Source of the DNA: Croceimicrobium hydrocarbonivorans
Lineage (GTDB): Bacteria; Bacteroidota; Bacteroidia; Flavobacteriales; Schleiferiaceae
Length of the DNA: 64,000 bases
Direction: 5' to 3'
NCBI RefSeq assembly: GCF_014524565.1
Contig: NZ_CP060139.1
Coordinates: 1,371,501 to 1,435,500 of the forward strand
Made by a program: the position numbers and the translations under genes. Position 1 is the stretch's first letter, and every line of letters begins with the position of its first letter. The notes beneath the pieces are model-generated. The model worked only from the letters and a program-made list of their open reading frames with translations. It was not told the DNA's origin and ran no database searches. Shown piece by piece: positions 1 through 8,424 of the stretch.

Positions 1-121
1 TATCTTCGTCCATATAGCTCATGGCTAGATCAATTTCATAAGCTGCGAAAAGCTGACTTAGTTCCTTTAAAAACTCGCGTTTAGGAGAATTGCCGCAATC
101 CACCTGGCAGGTGACCTTCAT
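1..121 (-). CDS. NTF2-like/SnoaL-type protein, 5' end only (partial)
   Basis: The first 40 codons of a minus-strand gene run off the left edge. The ATG is the complement of 119-121. The N-terminus (MKVTCQVDCGNSPKREFLKE) resembles the start of the small nuclear-transport-factor-2-like proteins common in Bacteroidota, which carry a Cys-x-x-x-Cys-Gly-Asn-(S/A)-Pro-Lys opening. These are ~120-residue alpha+beta barrels of mostly unknown ligand. The family assignment is from memory of that N-terminal signature, and the diagnostic barrel lies outside the window. Confidence 0.55.
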   Translation of the reverse strand, partial: MKVTCQVDCGNSPKREFLKELSQLFAAYEIDLAMSYMDED

Positions 122-449
122 ACTATCTTAATCTGAATAAATTCTAATCCTGGCAATTTAGAAGCTAAAAACCAGTTCTAAAAGCCAAGCTTATTCTATT
201 TGCCCTTAAATTTGCAGGGCATGATTAAGACATCTCTTAGCACTTGCCGAACCTCGGTAGTTTAGACAGCTTCTAGGCAGAAGCATTTATTGCAAACTTC
301 CAGTAAGCTGTCGAAAATACATTCATGGTCTTCAGGCTATTTCAGCCCTGATGCAGACTTCATTTTTTCATTATTAATACTAAAGCGACTGATCCAATTG
401 GTCCCTTGCTTTCATTCAAGAGAATGAGAGCAGCTTAATTCATTTAATC
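122..449. other. Intergenic region between divergent genes
   Basis: 328 bases between the divergent NTF2-like and GNAT genes. No ORF with protein-like composition is visible. A TAAATTTG sequence at 207-214 fits the Bacteroidota -7 box (TAnnTTTG), but it is 236 bases from the GNAT start and has no TTG at the right distance, so it is not called as a promoter. Confidence 0.4.
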
Positions 450-1007
450 ATGTCAACAAATAATATATACCTACGCGAAAGTCAAATTGAAGACTTCGAA
501 GATATAATGCGGGTTGAGGAGCTTGCTTTTGGATATCCCAAAGAAGCTCAATTATGTGCCGACCTTTTAAAGGACCCCTCGGCAAAGCCTTTACTTTCCT
601 TATTAGCTTTTGATGGGACTAAGGCGATAGGCCATGTTCTTTTTACACGAGCTTATCTAAATAATCGAGCAAGCAATCAGCCTTTGCATCATATCCTGGC
701 CCCACTGGCAATAATTCCTGAGTACCAAAAGCAAGGCATAGGCGCTCTGCTTATCCAAGCGGGTATTCAAAAACTGAAATCCATGGGTTCGGAATTACTA
801 TTCGTGCTCGGACACATGGACTACTATCCTAAACATGGTTTTATACCGGATGCGGGTGCCATGGGCTTCCAAGCTCCCTACCCCATTCCGGTCGAATTTG
901 CCAATGCCTGGATGGTTCAGAGTTTGAATGGTGAATTAGCCGAAAAGCCAAAAGGCCAAATCCTTTGTTCTCTTGAGTTGAATAAAGAAGAACACTGGCG
1001 TGAATAG
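450..1007 (+). CDS. GNAT family N-acetyltransferase
   Basis: A 185-residue protein with the GNAT fold. It has an N-terminal substrate half, then the acetyl-CoA pyrophosphate-binding segment, visible as LAIIPEYQKQGIGALLIQAG (about residues 86-105, motif Q/R-x-x-G-x-G/A). A C-terminal strand-helix (LFVLGHMDYYPKHGFIP) is typical of the YhbS-like branch. The protein is predicted to be cytosolic and to transfer acetyl from acetyl-CoA to an amine; the substrate cannot be read from the sequence. The gene stands alone, 130 bases before the Rrf2 gene. ATG start, no clear ribosome-binding site. Confidence 0.88.
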   Translation: MSTNNIYLRESQIEDFEDIMRVEELAFGYPKEAQLCADLLKDPSAKPLLSLLAFDGTKAIGHVLFTRAYLNNRASNQPLHHILAPLAIIPEYQKQGIGALLIQAGIQKLKSMGSELLFVLGHMDYYPKHGFIPDAGAMGFQAPYPIPVEFANAWMVQSLNGELAEKPKGQILCSLELNKEEHWRE

Positions 1008-1085
1008 ATGAAGTTTATGCTTGAAACTGAAAAGGGGGGAAGGAAAAGGAATATACTTCCCCCTTTCAAACTATCTAGCGAAACA

Positions 1086-1116
1086 TTTAAATGTAACTTC
1101 TTTTGTTACATTTAAA
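1086..1116. promoter_or_regulatory. Perfect inverted repeat, probable Rrf2 operator (site 1)
   Basis: Two perfect 12-base arms (1086-1097 and 1105-1116) are separated by 7 bases. The core reads TGTAAC-N7-GTTACA. It overlaps the -33 end of the promoter for the Rrf2 gene at 1141, so a protein bound here would block RNA polymerase. A second copy of the core, with the same 7-base spacer, lies before the next gene (1571-1589). Confidence 0.75.
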
Positions 1117-1132
1117 AATTAGTTTACCTTTG
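1103..1132 (+). promoter_or_regulatory. Bacteroidota-type promoter of the Rrf2 gene
   Basis: TTG at 1103-1105, then 19 bases, then TACCTTTG at 1125-1132, a full match to the Bacteroidota -33/-7 consensus. Only eight bases separate the -7 box from the ATG at 1141, so the transcript should have almost no leader. Confidence 0.75.
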
Positions 1133-1140
1133 TCACCGCT

Positions 1141-1551
1141 ATGAACAATACTCGATTTGCAAGCGCCCTTCACATTTTAACCCTCCTGGCGGATAGTCCG
1201 GGTGAGTGGTTAAATTCGGAGTGGATTGCCGGTAGCCTTAATGTGAATCCGGTGGTAGTGCGCAAAGAGCTTATTGTGCTGCATGAGGCAGGCTTAGTAC
1301 AAAGTCGTAAGGGAAAAAACGGGGGCAGTACTCTGGCTAAGGATCCGCAGAAAATTAGTCTGGCCGAAATTTATTTAGCCGTCAAAAACTCTGAGGTTTT
1401 AGGTAAACGCCATGCCCAACCCAGCCCCGAATGCCCCATCGGCAAACAAATAAATCAGAAACTGACTGTTCTCTATCAAGATATTGATCAGGTACTTTTA
1501 AAGGAATTAGAAGCGCATAGTGTAGCCAGCTTTAGAGCAGAATTTCACTAG
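1141..1551 (+). CDS. Rrf2 family transcriptional regulator (YwnA-like)
   Basis: A 136-residue winged-helix regulator of the Rrf2 family. The N-terminal FASALHILTLLA segment and the wing, seen as GLVQSRKGKNGGSTLAKDP, are characteristic. The only cysteine is in the C-terminal part (PECPIG), so the three Cys ligands used by Fe-S members such as IscR and NsrR are missing. This protein therefore resembles the cluster-free YwnA group. It sits behind a perfect palindrome and 54 bases before an NmrA-like reductase preceded by the same palindrome core. Self-repression plus control of the reductase is the likely circuit. The effector is unknown. Confidence 0.9.
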   Translation: MNNTRFASALHILTLLADSPGEWLNSEWIAGSLNVNPVVVRKELIVLHEAGLVQSRKGKNGGSTLAKDPQKISLAEIYLAVKNSEVLGKRHAQPSPECPIGKQINQKLTVLYQDIDQVLLKELEAHSVASFRAEFH

Positions 1552-1570
1552 GTCTTTTTTTAATCAAAAT

Positions 1571-1589
1571 TGTAACAAATTTTATTACA
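1571..1589. promoter_or_regulatory. Probable Rrf2 operator (site 2)
   Basis: TGTAAC-N7-ATTACA, 16 bases before the ATG at 1606. It repeats the core and the spacer length of site 1 (1092-1110) with one changed base in the right arm. This links the NmrA-like gene to the Rrf2 regulator. Confidence 0.65.
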
Positions 1590-1605
1590 TATAAATCATA
1601 AATCC

Positions 1606-2445
1606 ATGAAAATAGGAATCACTGGCGCTAGCGGCCAATTAGGAAACCATGTTATTGAACAATTAAAGAAAAGAACTGATGCCGGTAATCTGGTAGCCCT
1701 GATTCGTAATCCAGCTAATATTGAAGGGATCGAAGCCCGTGTCTTTGATTATGAAAAACCGGAAGAATTAGCTTCGGCACTGGAAGGTATCGAAACCTTA
1801 CTGCTAATTTCCGGGAACGAAATTGGTAGCCGTGCCCGTCAGCATGAAAATGTAATTTCCGCGGCCGAAAAAGCTCAGGTTAAGCGCATTGTTTACACCA
1901 GCATTTTACGCGCCGACAGCTCCCAAATCAGTTTGGCCGGAGAACATCTCACTACCGAATTACGCTTAAAGTCTTCCGACCTTAGCTATACCATTCTTCG
2001 CAATGGCTGGTATACCGAAAACTACACCGCTTCTATTCCTGGAGCCTTACAAGGTGGTGCCTTTATTGGTAGCGCTGCAGACGGAAAAATTGCTTCTGCC
2101 AGTCGCATTGACTACGCTGAGGCCGCGGCAGTAGTACTTACCGAAGAAGGTCATGAAGGTAAAACCTATGAATTAGCCGGCGACCATGCATACACCCTTA
2201 GCGAATTTGCGCAGGAAATCTCCAAGCAAAGTGGCAAGGACATTCCCTACCAAAACCTCGCTGAGAAAGACTTTGCTCAGGCCCTAAAAGGATTTGGTAT
2301 TCCTGATGCTTTTGCGGAAGGCTTAGCCAGCTGGGATGTATGTGCCTCCAAAGGCGATCTCTTTGATGATGGCAAAATGCTCTCCAAACTGATTGGTCGT
2401 CCTACCACTCCTTATTCTGTCGCCATTAAAGAAGCATTGGCTTAA
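1606..2445 (+). CDS. NmrA-like NAD(P)H-binding oxidoreductase (YtfG/QorB type)
   Basis: A 279-residue atypical short-chain dehydrogenase. The N-terminal GITGASGQLG (residues 4-13) is the glycine-rich NAD(P)-binding turn of the NmrA/NAD(P)H-quinone reductase group. It is followed by the usual ALIRNP strand that sets cofactor preference. YTSILRAD and LRNGWYTENY match the corresponding regions of YtfG-type quinone reductases. Members reduce quinones or act as redox sensors in the cytosol. The preceding Rrf2 gene and the shared operator suggest induction by electrophilic or quinone stress (inference). The gene ends at a strong hairpin terminator. Confidence 0.85.
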   Translation: MKIGITGASGQLGNHVIEQLKKRTDAGNLVALIRNPANIEGIEARVFDYEKPEELASALEGIETLLLISGNEIGSRARQHENVISAAEKAQVKRIVYTSILRADSSQISLAGEHLTTELRLKSSDLSYTILRNGWYTENYTASIPGALQGGAFIGSAADGKIASASRIDYAEAAAVVLTEEGHEGKTYELAGDHAYTLSEFAQEISKQSGKDIPYQNLAEKDFAQALKGFGIPDAFAEGLASWDVCASKGDLFDDGKMLSKLIGRPTTPYSVAIKEALA

Positions 2446-2459
2446 TCATTTCCCTTCCT

Positions 2460-2499
2460 GCGGATTGACCTGAAGACTATCGGGTCAATCCGCCTTTTT
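2460..2499. terminator. Hairpin terminator between convergent genes
   Basis: An 11-base perfect stem (2460-2470 with 2483-2493) with a 12-base loop, followed by five T on the plus strand. It ends the plus-strand reductase gene. The stop codon of the convergent J-domain gene (2485-2487) lies inside the hairpin, so it may also affect minus-strand transcripts. Confidence 0.8.
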
Positions 2500-3519
2500 A
2501 AACTCGGATTGTTTTACTACTCTTAAGCCAAAGAGACCTTCCTCTATGGTATAACTTATTAAATCAGCTCCTTCCATCGCCTTGTAATCAAAAAACAAGC
2601 GCGGGCCCCAATACTGAGCATATTGATCTCCCTCGAGATAAATAAAAGTGGTTTTTTGCCTACCATTTTTAAGGTTCTGCTCTCCTCGCATAAAAGCATA
2701 GTTCTCTACCACTGGATGAGAACTCAAACTAAAGTTTAGCAGTAAAAAGGTGTTCAAAATCGCCGGCCCCCAAAACCAAGCTCTTAAATTGTATTTTTTT
2801 AACAGCCTTTCCAGACCGTAAATTCCGGCAATTAATCCTGCCAATAAGGCAAAAAGCCACCAGAGCGGAATTAAGGTTCTAAAGCCTATCCGTACAATTA
2901 AAAAGAAGTTGAGTAAATAAGCTAAGGAGACCCATAAAACCTTGCTTCCCAGCACTTGAAGTATAGCCTTCCCGAGCTCAAGAAAATCTATCCGAGCTTG
3001 TTTATGGATTAATATCTTAGCCCAAAATGGAGTGGTAATAAACACCAAAACCAAGCCTCCCACCAAGCCATAGGTACCCTTCAATAAATAGCCAATCGAG
3101 GGGCCACCAAATACCAGAAAAAAAGCTGTACTGATATTTAAAAAGTCGGCAATCACCATTAAGGATCCGGTAGTCTTGTAAAAGCTGCTTTCCACAAAAT
3201 CCTCGTAGGGCATTTTCGCAAATTGAGCCGCACGCTCTCTTGCCCTTTCTATTTCTGCCTGCCATTCTTCACTGTCGGCCTCCTGCTTAAAATGGCTTGA
3301 CCATCCATCCTTCTGCGCCTTTGCCCTTTTTCTTGCATTCTGATTCAGGAAAAACTCATAAGCTTCATTAAGAAATACAAAGTCCTCCTGAGCGCTTGCA
3401 CTTTTATTGAGATCCGGATGAAGCATTTTGGCTTGCTTTCGATAGGCCTCCTTCACCTCTGCAAAGTTGGCCCCCTCCTCCAAACCAAGAACATGATAGT
3501 ATTTCTCGAGCACTTCCAC
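2485..3519 (-). CDS. J-domain membrane protein (DnaJ-like N-terminus)
   Basis: 344 residues. Residues 7-60 form a J-domain with the HPD motif at 34-36 that stimulates Hsp70 ATPase, followed by an FVFLNEAYEFF helix. After a charged linker come about five hydrophobic membrane segments (roughly residues 118-265), then a ~75-residue soluble tail. The Gly/Phe and zinc domains of classical DnaJ are absent. It is therefore a membrane-anchored co-chaperone, probably recruiting DnaK to a specific client. The start is a GTG that abuts the TAA of the upstream 1181-residue gene (TAAGTG), which indicates translational coupling. The client may be the upstream TraB-type protein (inference). Confidence 0.85.
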   Translation of the reverse strand: MEVLEKYYHVLGLEEGANFAEVKEAYRKQAKMLHPDLNKSASAQEDFVFLNEAYEFFLNQNARKRAKAQKDGWSSHFKQEADSEEWQAEIERARERAAQFAKMPYEDFVESSFYKTTGSLMVIADFLNISTAFFLVFGGPSIGYLLKGTYGLVGGLVLVFITTPFWAKILIHKQARIDFLELGKAILQVLGSKVLWVSLAYLLNFFLIVRIGFRTLIPLWWLFALLAGLIAGIYGLERLLKKYNLRAWFWGPAILNTFLLLNFSLSSHPVVENYAFMRGEQNLKNGRQKTTFIYLEGDQYAQYWGPRLFFDYKAMEGADLISYTIEEGLFGLRVVKQSEFKKAD

Positions 3520-6500
3520 TTAATCTACTACTCGCTCTCGACCATAGAGCTTAATCTCTTTTAAGGCATCTTTGATCACCTCATCCATATCCGCAATATT
3601 CTCATTGTAAGTCTCACCTTCGCGGACCATAGCATATTCAGCACTCAGCTTTTCTTTATCCTCAACCACCAGGTACATTAACTTCCAAAGTTTATCATCT
3701 TCATTTCGAGCTCTAAAGAAAAAGACCTCGGCGGGATAGGCTTTAATCTCCACCTTTTCACTGCCTATAAAGGAAACCGTGTCATAGCTCGAATAGCGAT
3801 TGTATTCCAATATACTCTGGGCATAATATTCGCGGCTGCGGTATTTCTCATCCAAGACCTTTAGCTTATCGTTTTTCTGTAAATATGGATAGACCTTATA
3901 AAAGGCCTTTGGTTTCTTAGCCAGCGAATTCCAGGTGGAGTCTGGTACCTCCCAATAAGGATCCATCACCACTACTAAATCCGCCAAAACCGCTTCATTG
4001 CGAACACTAAGGGTTTTCCGATACTGCTCCTGTACTTCTTTCTTGCGCGCAAATGGGCGCAGCAGTTTGGTATAGGTTACTAATTCTGAGTTTACTGTTT
4101 TCTTGCGGCTATAGGTATTGGTGGACTCGTCGGAGGCATGTTGCTTTTTCAGTTCTACCTTGGCAAAAAGTAGCAATGACTTGTATTTAGACTTATAATC
4201 ACCGCCCTTCACTAAGCCGCTGTCCAGCAGCTCAGCTAATAATTCGTAAATCTCCGAGCGATAATCCTCGAAGTCAGTTAGAGGTAGAATATCCGGATAA
4301 ATGATCGGTGCCAATTCAATAGTATCTCTGAACTCTTCAAATAGTTGGCTATAGATATAGGATGTAGCTGTAAAGGGAGGCTCATCCATAATCAGCTTTT
4401 TAAAGCTCTTATTACCTTCCTTACCATTAAAATCTACCAGGGTTTCAAGGATCTTAAACTGATAGGCTGAAGAGTCTAATTTATCATAATACAAATCCTC
4501 TAAAAAGGGAATATGCTTTTCATTATCCAGCCAAGAGAGTCGGTTCAAAAGCTTTAATCGTGCCGTCCGATCAAAACCTTCCTGCTCATAATTCAAGACA
4601 TAATCTTTAATCCGATCAGCATCCTCTTCCACAAAATCCACCTTATATACCGAATTCGATGCCTCGAATAGGCGAACACTGTCGCGACTGTCTAAAGCTT
4701 CAAAAAAGAGATCCGCCTTAGGCAGAGTAATGGGCTTACCAAAAATGGTATCTCCTGCGGGTTGGAAGCTTGCCAGGGCTCTTTCCGCAAAAGCAGAATT
4801 ATAGCCCAAACTATCGCTCAGCGTCCATAAAGAATAGAGGGCACCATTTTCTAGAATCCACTTGGTCTTAATTTGACGATGGGTATTGGTATCACTAAAA
4901 ACCAGGACTTTGGCTTCACTCAGGTAATTACTGTCTTGCCTGGTATAAAGGGTTGAATCGCTGATCAGCTGTAAACCTTGCTCATCACTAAAGTCATTAA
5001 TCTTCTCTAACCAATAATCTTCCAGCTTGAGATAGGATGCATAAATATGCTCTGTTTCCAGGCGAACTTTAATTTGCTCTCCGCTAGGACTGTAAGTCAG
5101 CACTTTCTCCTTTACTTCGCCTCGATAGGAATGATCTTCATCGGATTGATAGCCTCTGGACTGACTTAATCCCGCTAAAAAAGACTCATAATCATTCGGT
5201 TTTACCGGACTCTCCAATCGCAGATGCAGTACTGAATCCTGATATTCTTGAAATTCATCTTCATACTGCCAGGGTGTAAATGCAAAAGAATTAAAGAAGC
5301 TTTCTTGCTCAGCCTGATCCTGGGCCGTGGTCATCATCATTACATACTTTGGACCTTGTATATGTACTTGCCCGAAGATCTTTTCTTCCTTTTTATTCTT
5401 TAGAACAAAGCGACTGAAAGTTGTGCTCTCCCCTGCATCCAAATAGATCGTATCTACTTCCAACTTCTTGTCGTCCGCGATTTTCTCTATCAGGTATTTG
5501 AGTTCAAAATCGTCTTCTTCGAAATAATCGAAATCATAGTACTGGCGCAAGGCCGCAGCATAGTATTCACCTTCATCAAAGGATTGGACCCAAAAGGTAT
5601 AATAAGGATTCGCAAAGGCTGCTTCATATTGCTCCGTTCGCAAAGAACCGGGCATCCGGAGCTCAAAACCCTCAAACTGGGGGCGGTACTTTTCTGTATC
5701 ATCAAAAGAGTTTAATTCTAGGCTCTTAAAAAAAGCTTTCGGCAAGGCCGATTGGGCAAAGTCCTTATGTCCACCCACTTTAAAGATGATGACCTCTAAA
5801 TCTGTAAATACAATTTGATAATGCTGATGGTCGCCGGTGCGAGTTTCATTCTTAATATCGAAAGCTGGAAATCCTGAAACTTGAATGGTATCCTTGGATA
5901 ATATTTTACCGGGAATATTCTCGAAAAGCATGCTATCAATTCGCCCTTGATAAAATGCACGGTCCTTTCCATAAACCGGTCCATAGGTAGGTATCCGACG
6001 AATGCTGTAAAAACCCCCGTTCACCATATCGGCAAAAACATACTCTTGGTAAGGCTGACTTAAGAATTTGATCATTTTACCCGGGACCTGTGCTTGGATA
6101 AAAAAATCATCCGAAATAAAGTCCTGTGGCTCTGCACTAAGAATTATTGCATCAATTTCATCCTTACGGCTGATGCTGGTGGTGGTAACCGCCCGATTTT
6201 CGGCTTCCACCGTATAACCCTTCTCGCGTAAGAGATTAATTAGCCCCATTTTACCTGGCAAGTGAGAAGCACCGACGCCAGTGAAAAGCACTCCGGCCTG
6301 CATTAAAGAATCCATGCCCGCTACCATAACCTTATTGCGATCGTCGAGCATATTCTTACGGTAATATTTACCGGGATAAAGCACAGAATTAAGGGTATCA
6401 ATCAAATCGAGGTCACCACGTCGGTAGGCATCTTCCATCAAGGTTTGCCAATCTGTAAAGTCACCCAAAAGATCGCGGGCTTGTCTATCGGTAATGTACA

Positions 6501-7065
6501 CCGCATCTTCATCTTGACGACTAGCCTTTAGCACACTCTTATAGGACTCTTCATAGTCTTCCAGAGCATAAATGGTTTTGCCCGCTTTTCGACCGGCTTG
6601 AAAAATGAATAGGTCCAGATAGGTACTTTCGGCGAAGTCCTGATCCTGTTGATCGAGACGATACAATAGATTATTCAGCAAATCCTGATCGCGCGCCAAA
6701 TAATACTCCCAGTCTTGTTGTTGGGGTTCCTTAGGATTAAAGGAATTATAGAGCGGCATCATGTACTGATTGTACTGATAGGACATTTTAAAGAGATCGC
6801 GGTAAAGTTCAGAGCTGGTTAAATCGGCAACCCAGGTCTCCGGATTGGTTTCCAGTGCCACATAATCTGCATTGTCCAGCGCTTCAAAAAAAGTTTCACT
6901 GAGGTGAAAGGCTACCCGATTACTCACGTGCATGGTGCCATAGAGATAGGAAGCTTCTTCGAGGCCATTGCCGGATATCTTCCAAAGCAAACCCTGATAC
7001 TCTTTATTGATTTGTGCGAAGCTAAAGAGGGGAAGCAAAAGGAAGCTTAAAAGAAAACGATACAT
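3520..7065 (-). CDS. Large secreted protein with N-terminal TraB/GumN domain
   Basis: 1181 residues. A signal peptide (FLLSFLLLPLFSFAQ) precedes a TraB/PrgY/GumN domain of about 280 residues. The family opening is seen as LLWKISG...SYLYGTMHVSN, with ALETNPETW, and its closing motif as FTGVGASHLPGKMGLINLL. Distant relatives of this fold include haem-binding and metalloprotease-like proteins. The remaining ~870 residues are acidic, Tyr-rich and unrecognised. They contain several ~150-residue beta-rich segments (for example around 320-480 and 480-600) and a helical tail. The length is about four times that of an ordinary GumN protein. It abuts the J-domain gene. Probably periplasmic or surface-exposed; function unknown. 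Confidence 0.8.
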   Translation of the reverse strand: MYRFLLSFLLLPLFSFAQINKEYQGLLWKISGNGLEEASYLYGTMHVSNRVAFHLSETFFEALDNADYVALETNPETWVADLTSSELYRDLFKMSYQYNQYMMPLYNSFNPKEPQQQDWEYYLARDQDLLNNLLYRLDQQDQDFAESTYLDLFIFQAGRKAGKTIYALEDYEESYKSVLKASRQDEDAVYITDRQARDLLGDFTDWQTLMEDAYRRGDLDLIDTLNSVLYPGKYYRKNMLDDRNKVMVAGMDSLMQAGVLFTGVGASHLPGKMGLINLLREKGYTVEAENRAVTTTSISRKDEIDAIILSAEPQDFISDDFFIQAQVPGKMIKFLSQPYQEYVFADMVNGGFYSIRRIPTYGPVYGKDRAFYQGRIDSMLFENIPGKILSKDTIQVSGFPAFDIKNETRTGDHQHYQIVFTDLEVIIFKVGGHKDFAQSALPKAFFKSLELNSFDDTEKYRPQFEGFELRMPGSLRTEQYEAAFANPYYTFWVQSFDEGEYYAAALRQYYDFDYFEEDDFELKYLIEKIADDKKLEVDTIYLDAGESTTFSRFVLKNKKEEKIFGQVHIQGPKYVMMMTTAQDQAEQESFFNSFAFTPWQYEDEFQEYQDSVLHLRLESPVKPNDYESFLAGLSQSRGYQSDEDHSYRGEVKEKVLTYSPSGEQIKVRLETEHIYASYLKLEDYWLEKINDFSDEQGLQLISDSTLYTRQDSNYLSEAKVLVFSDTNTHRQIKTKWILENGALYSLWTLSDSLGYNSAFAERALASFQPAGDTIFGKPITLPKADLFFEALDSRDSVRLFEASNSVYKVDFVEEDADRIKDYVLNYEQEGFDRTARLKLLNRLSWLDNEKHIPFLEDLYYDKLDSSAYQFKILETLVDFNGKEGNKSFKKLIMDEPPFTATSYIYSQLFEEFRDTIELAPIIYPDILPLTDFEDYRSEIYELLAELLDSGLVKGGDYKSKYKSLLLFAKVELKKQHASDESTNTYSRKKTVNSELVTYTKLLRPFARKKEVQEQYRKTLSVRNEAVLADLVVVMDPYWEVPDSTWNSLAKKPKAFYKVYPYLQKNDKLKVLDEKYRSREYYAQSILEYNRYSSYDTVSFIGSEKVEIKAYPAEVFFFRARNEDDKLWKLMYLVVEDKEKLSAEYAMVREGETYNENIADMDEVIKDALKEIKLYGRERVVD

Positions 7066-7169
7066 GAAAAATCAGTTAGGATACGAGATGATTAATACGA
7101 GTTTACAAGTATAAAACAGAAAAAGCTAGCACCGGGGAATCCGATACCAAAAGCCCGATTTTAGAGTCT

Positions 7170-8354
7170 TTAATTGCCACTTTTAGATTTAAGCAGCAGT
7201 AAATCGACCGCTTCCGGCTGTTCCGACCATTTGATCAGCAGACCGTATTTTGCTAATTCGCGATTAAGGCTTTTGCCATCCCCATAGGTCCAATTCAGCT
7301 CCATATCGAAAGCATAGCCCAGCATAGCTTTATCCTTAACTGGCAATTGCACTTCATTCTCAAGGTATTTGATCAAATCATAAGTGCTGACCTTTTTTCC
7401 CAAATAATATGGACCGCGGTATTCAAAATAGCGCTCTTCCTCTTTTGAAATCGAAGGCAGTTTGGTGCTGTCCAATACTTCCAAAACACAAACTGAATCC
7501 AGGACTACAGCTTGCCAGCTTGCTTCATATTCTAAATGAGAATTTAAAATAGCTTGAGCATGCTCCATAATTTCCACCGGGTACTGCGAATCCTGCTCCA
7601 GGCTAAAACAGTATTTACGATGGGCCGCTACCTCTTCCTCACTGTAAATCCGAGCTACGGAGGACAATTGATAGACATCCGCCAAAAGGCGATATAATGA
7701 CACATTTCGAAAATCAAGCGCCCTAGGCTTACCATCTTCATCGCGTTGGATTTCGTTTTTAAAGGACCAGCCTTTTTGCTCGGAGCTCAAGCGATATTGA
7801 AAAGCTTCCTCCTGATAAGTCTCCAATAAATGATAGTCAGACTTAGCTGCTTTTTCTTCTTCCGGTAGCTGCAAATCCTCGCCATCAATCAATTTTTGCA
7901 GGATAGCACTATTCAATTTTTTTGGACTACCCATATAAAGAATAAGCCCCTGGGAATCGATCAAAACCGTATGCGGCACATAGCGGTAGGGGAAGATTTC
8001 GCGATGGCTGGTATCCCAGACCACCGGAATGGAGAGCGGTGAATTTTGCAAAAAGCGCGATAGATTTTCTTGGCTGTCGGCAGATACGCTGATGAAGTCA
8101 ATTTGTCCTTCAAACTCAATTTGCCATTCCTCCATTTTATGCAATGCAGGGATACAGGGCGCACACCAGGTCGCCCAAAAATCGATCAGCAATGGCTTGT
8201 TGTTCTGCGAGCTTAATGAAATGGGCTTTTGATCTCCATTAATAACTTCTTGAAACACATAATTGGGTACCGTATCCCCTACTCGCAGTGCTTGCCCTTG
8301 AACTAAAGAAAAACAGAAAAGCGATAAAACAGTCAGGAACAAAGGGATTTTCAT
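7170..8354 (-). CDS. TlpA-like thioredoxin fused to a DUF3738-like C-terminal domain
   Basis: 394 residues with a signal peptide (LSLFCFSLVQGQ). The thioredoxin domain occupies about residues 25-155. Its redox motif is seen as DFWATWCAPC and the cis-proline strand as VPHTVLID, as in TlpA/ResA disulfide reductases of the periplasm. The C-terminal half (about 170-394) looks like the TIGR03435/DUF3738 domain found in Bacteroidota and Acidobacteria, ending in a strand pattern L-x-x-x-L-x-K-Y-G-L. Predicted role: reducing disulfides in an envelope client. It lies 105 bases upstream of the TraB-type gene and may share its transcript. Confidence 0.85.
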   Translation of the reverse strand: MKIPLFLTVLSLFCFSLVQGQALRVGDTVPNYVFQEVINGDQKPISLSSQNNKPLLIDFWATWCAPCIPALHKMEEWQIEFEGQIDFISVSADSQENLSRFLQNSPLSIPVVWDTSHREIFPYRYVPHTVLIDSQGLILYMGSPKKLNSAILQKLIDGEDLQLPEEEKAAKSDYHLLETYQEEAFQYRLSSEQKGWSFKNEIQRDEDGKPRALDFRNVSLYRLLADVYQLSSVARIYSEEEVAAHRKYCFSLEQDSQYPVEIMEHAQAILNSHLEYEASWQAVVLDSVCVLEVLDSTKLPSISKEEERYFEYRGPYYLGKKVSTYDLIKYLENEVQLPVKDKAMLGYAFDMELNWTYGDGKSLNRELAKYGLLIKWSEQPEAVDLLLLKSKSGN

Positions 8355-8424
8355 GCAGCGCGTTTTTTTGGAACTAGCTAATCAACGCTTATAATTCGCT
8401 TTTAGGATAAGCAAAGAGCAATTT

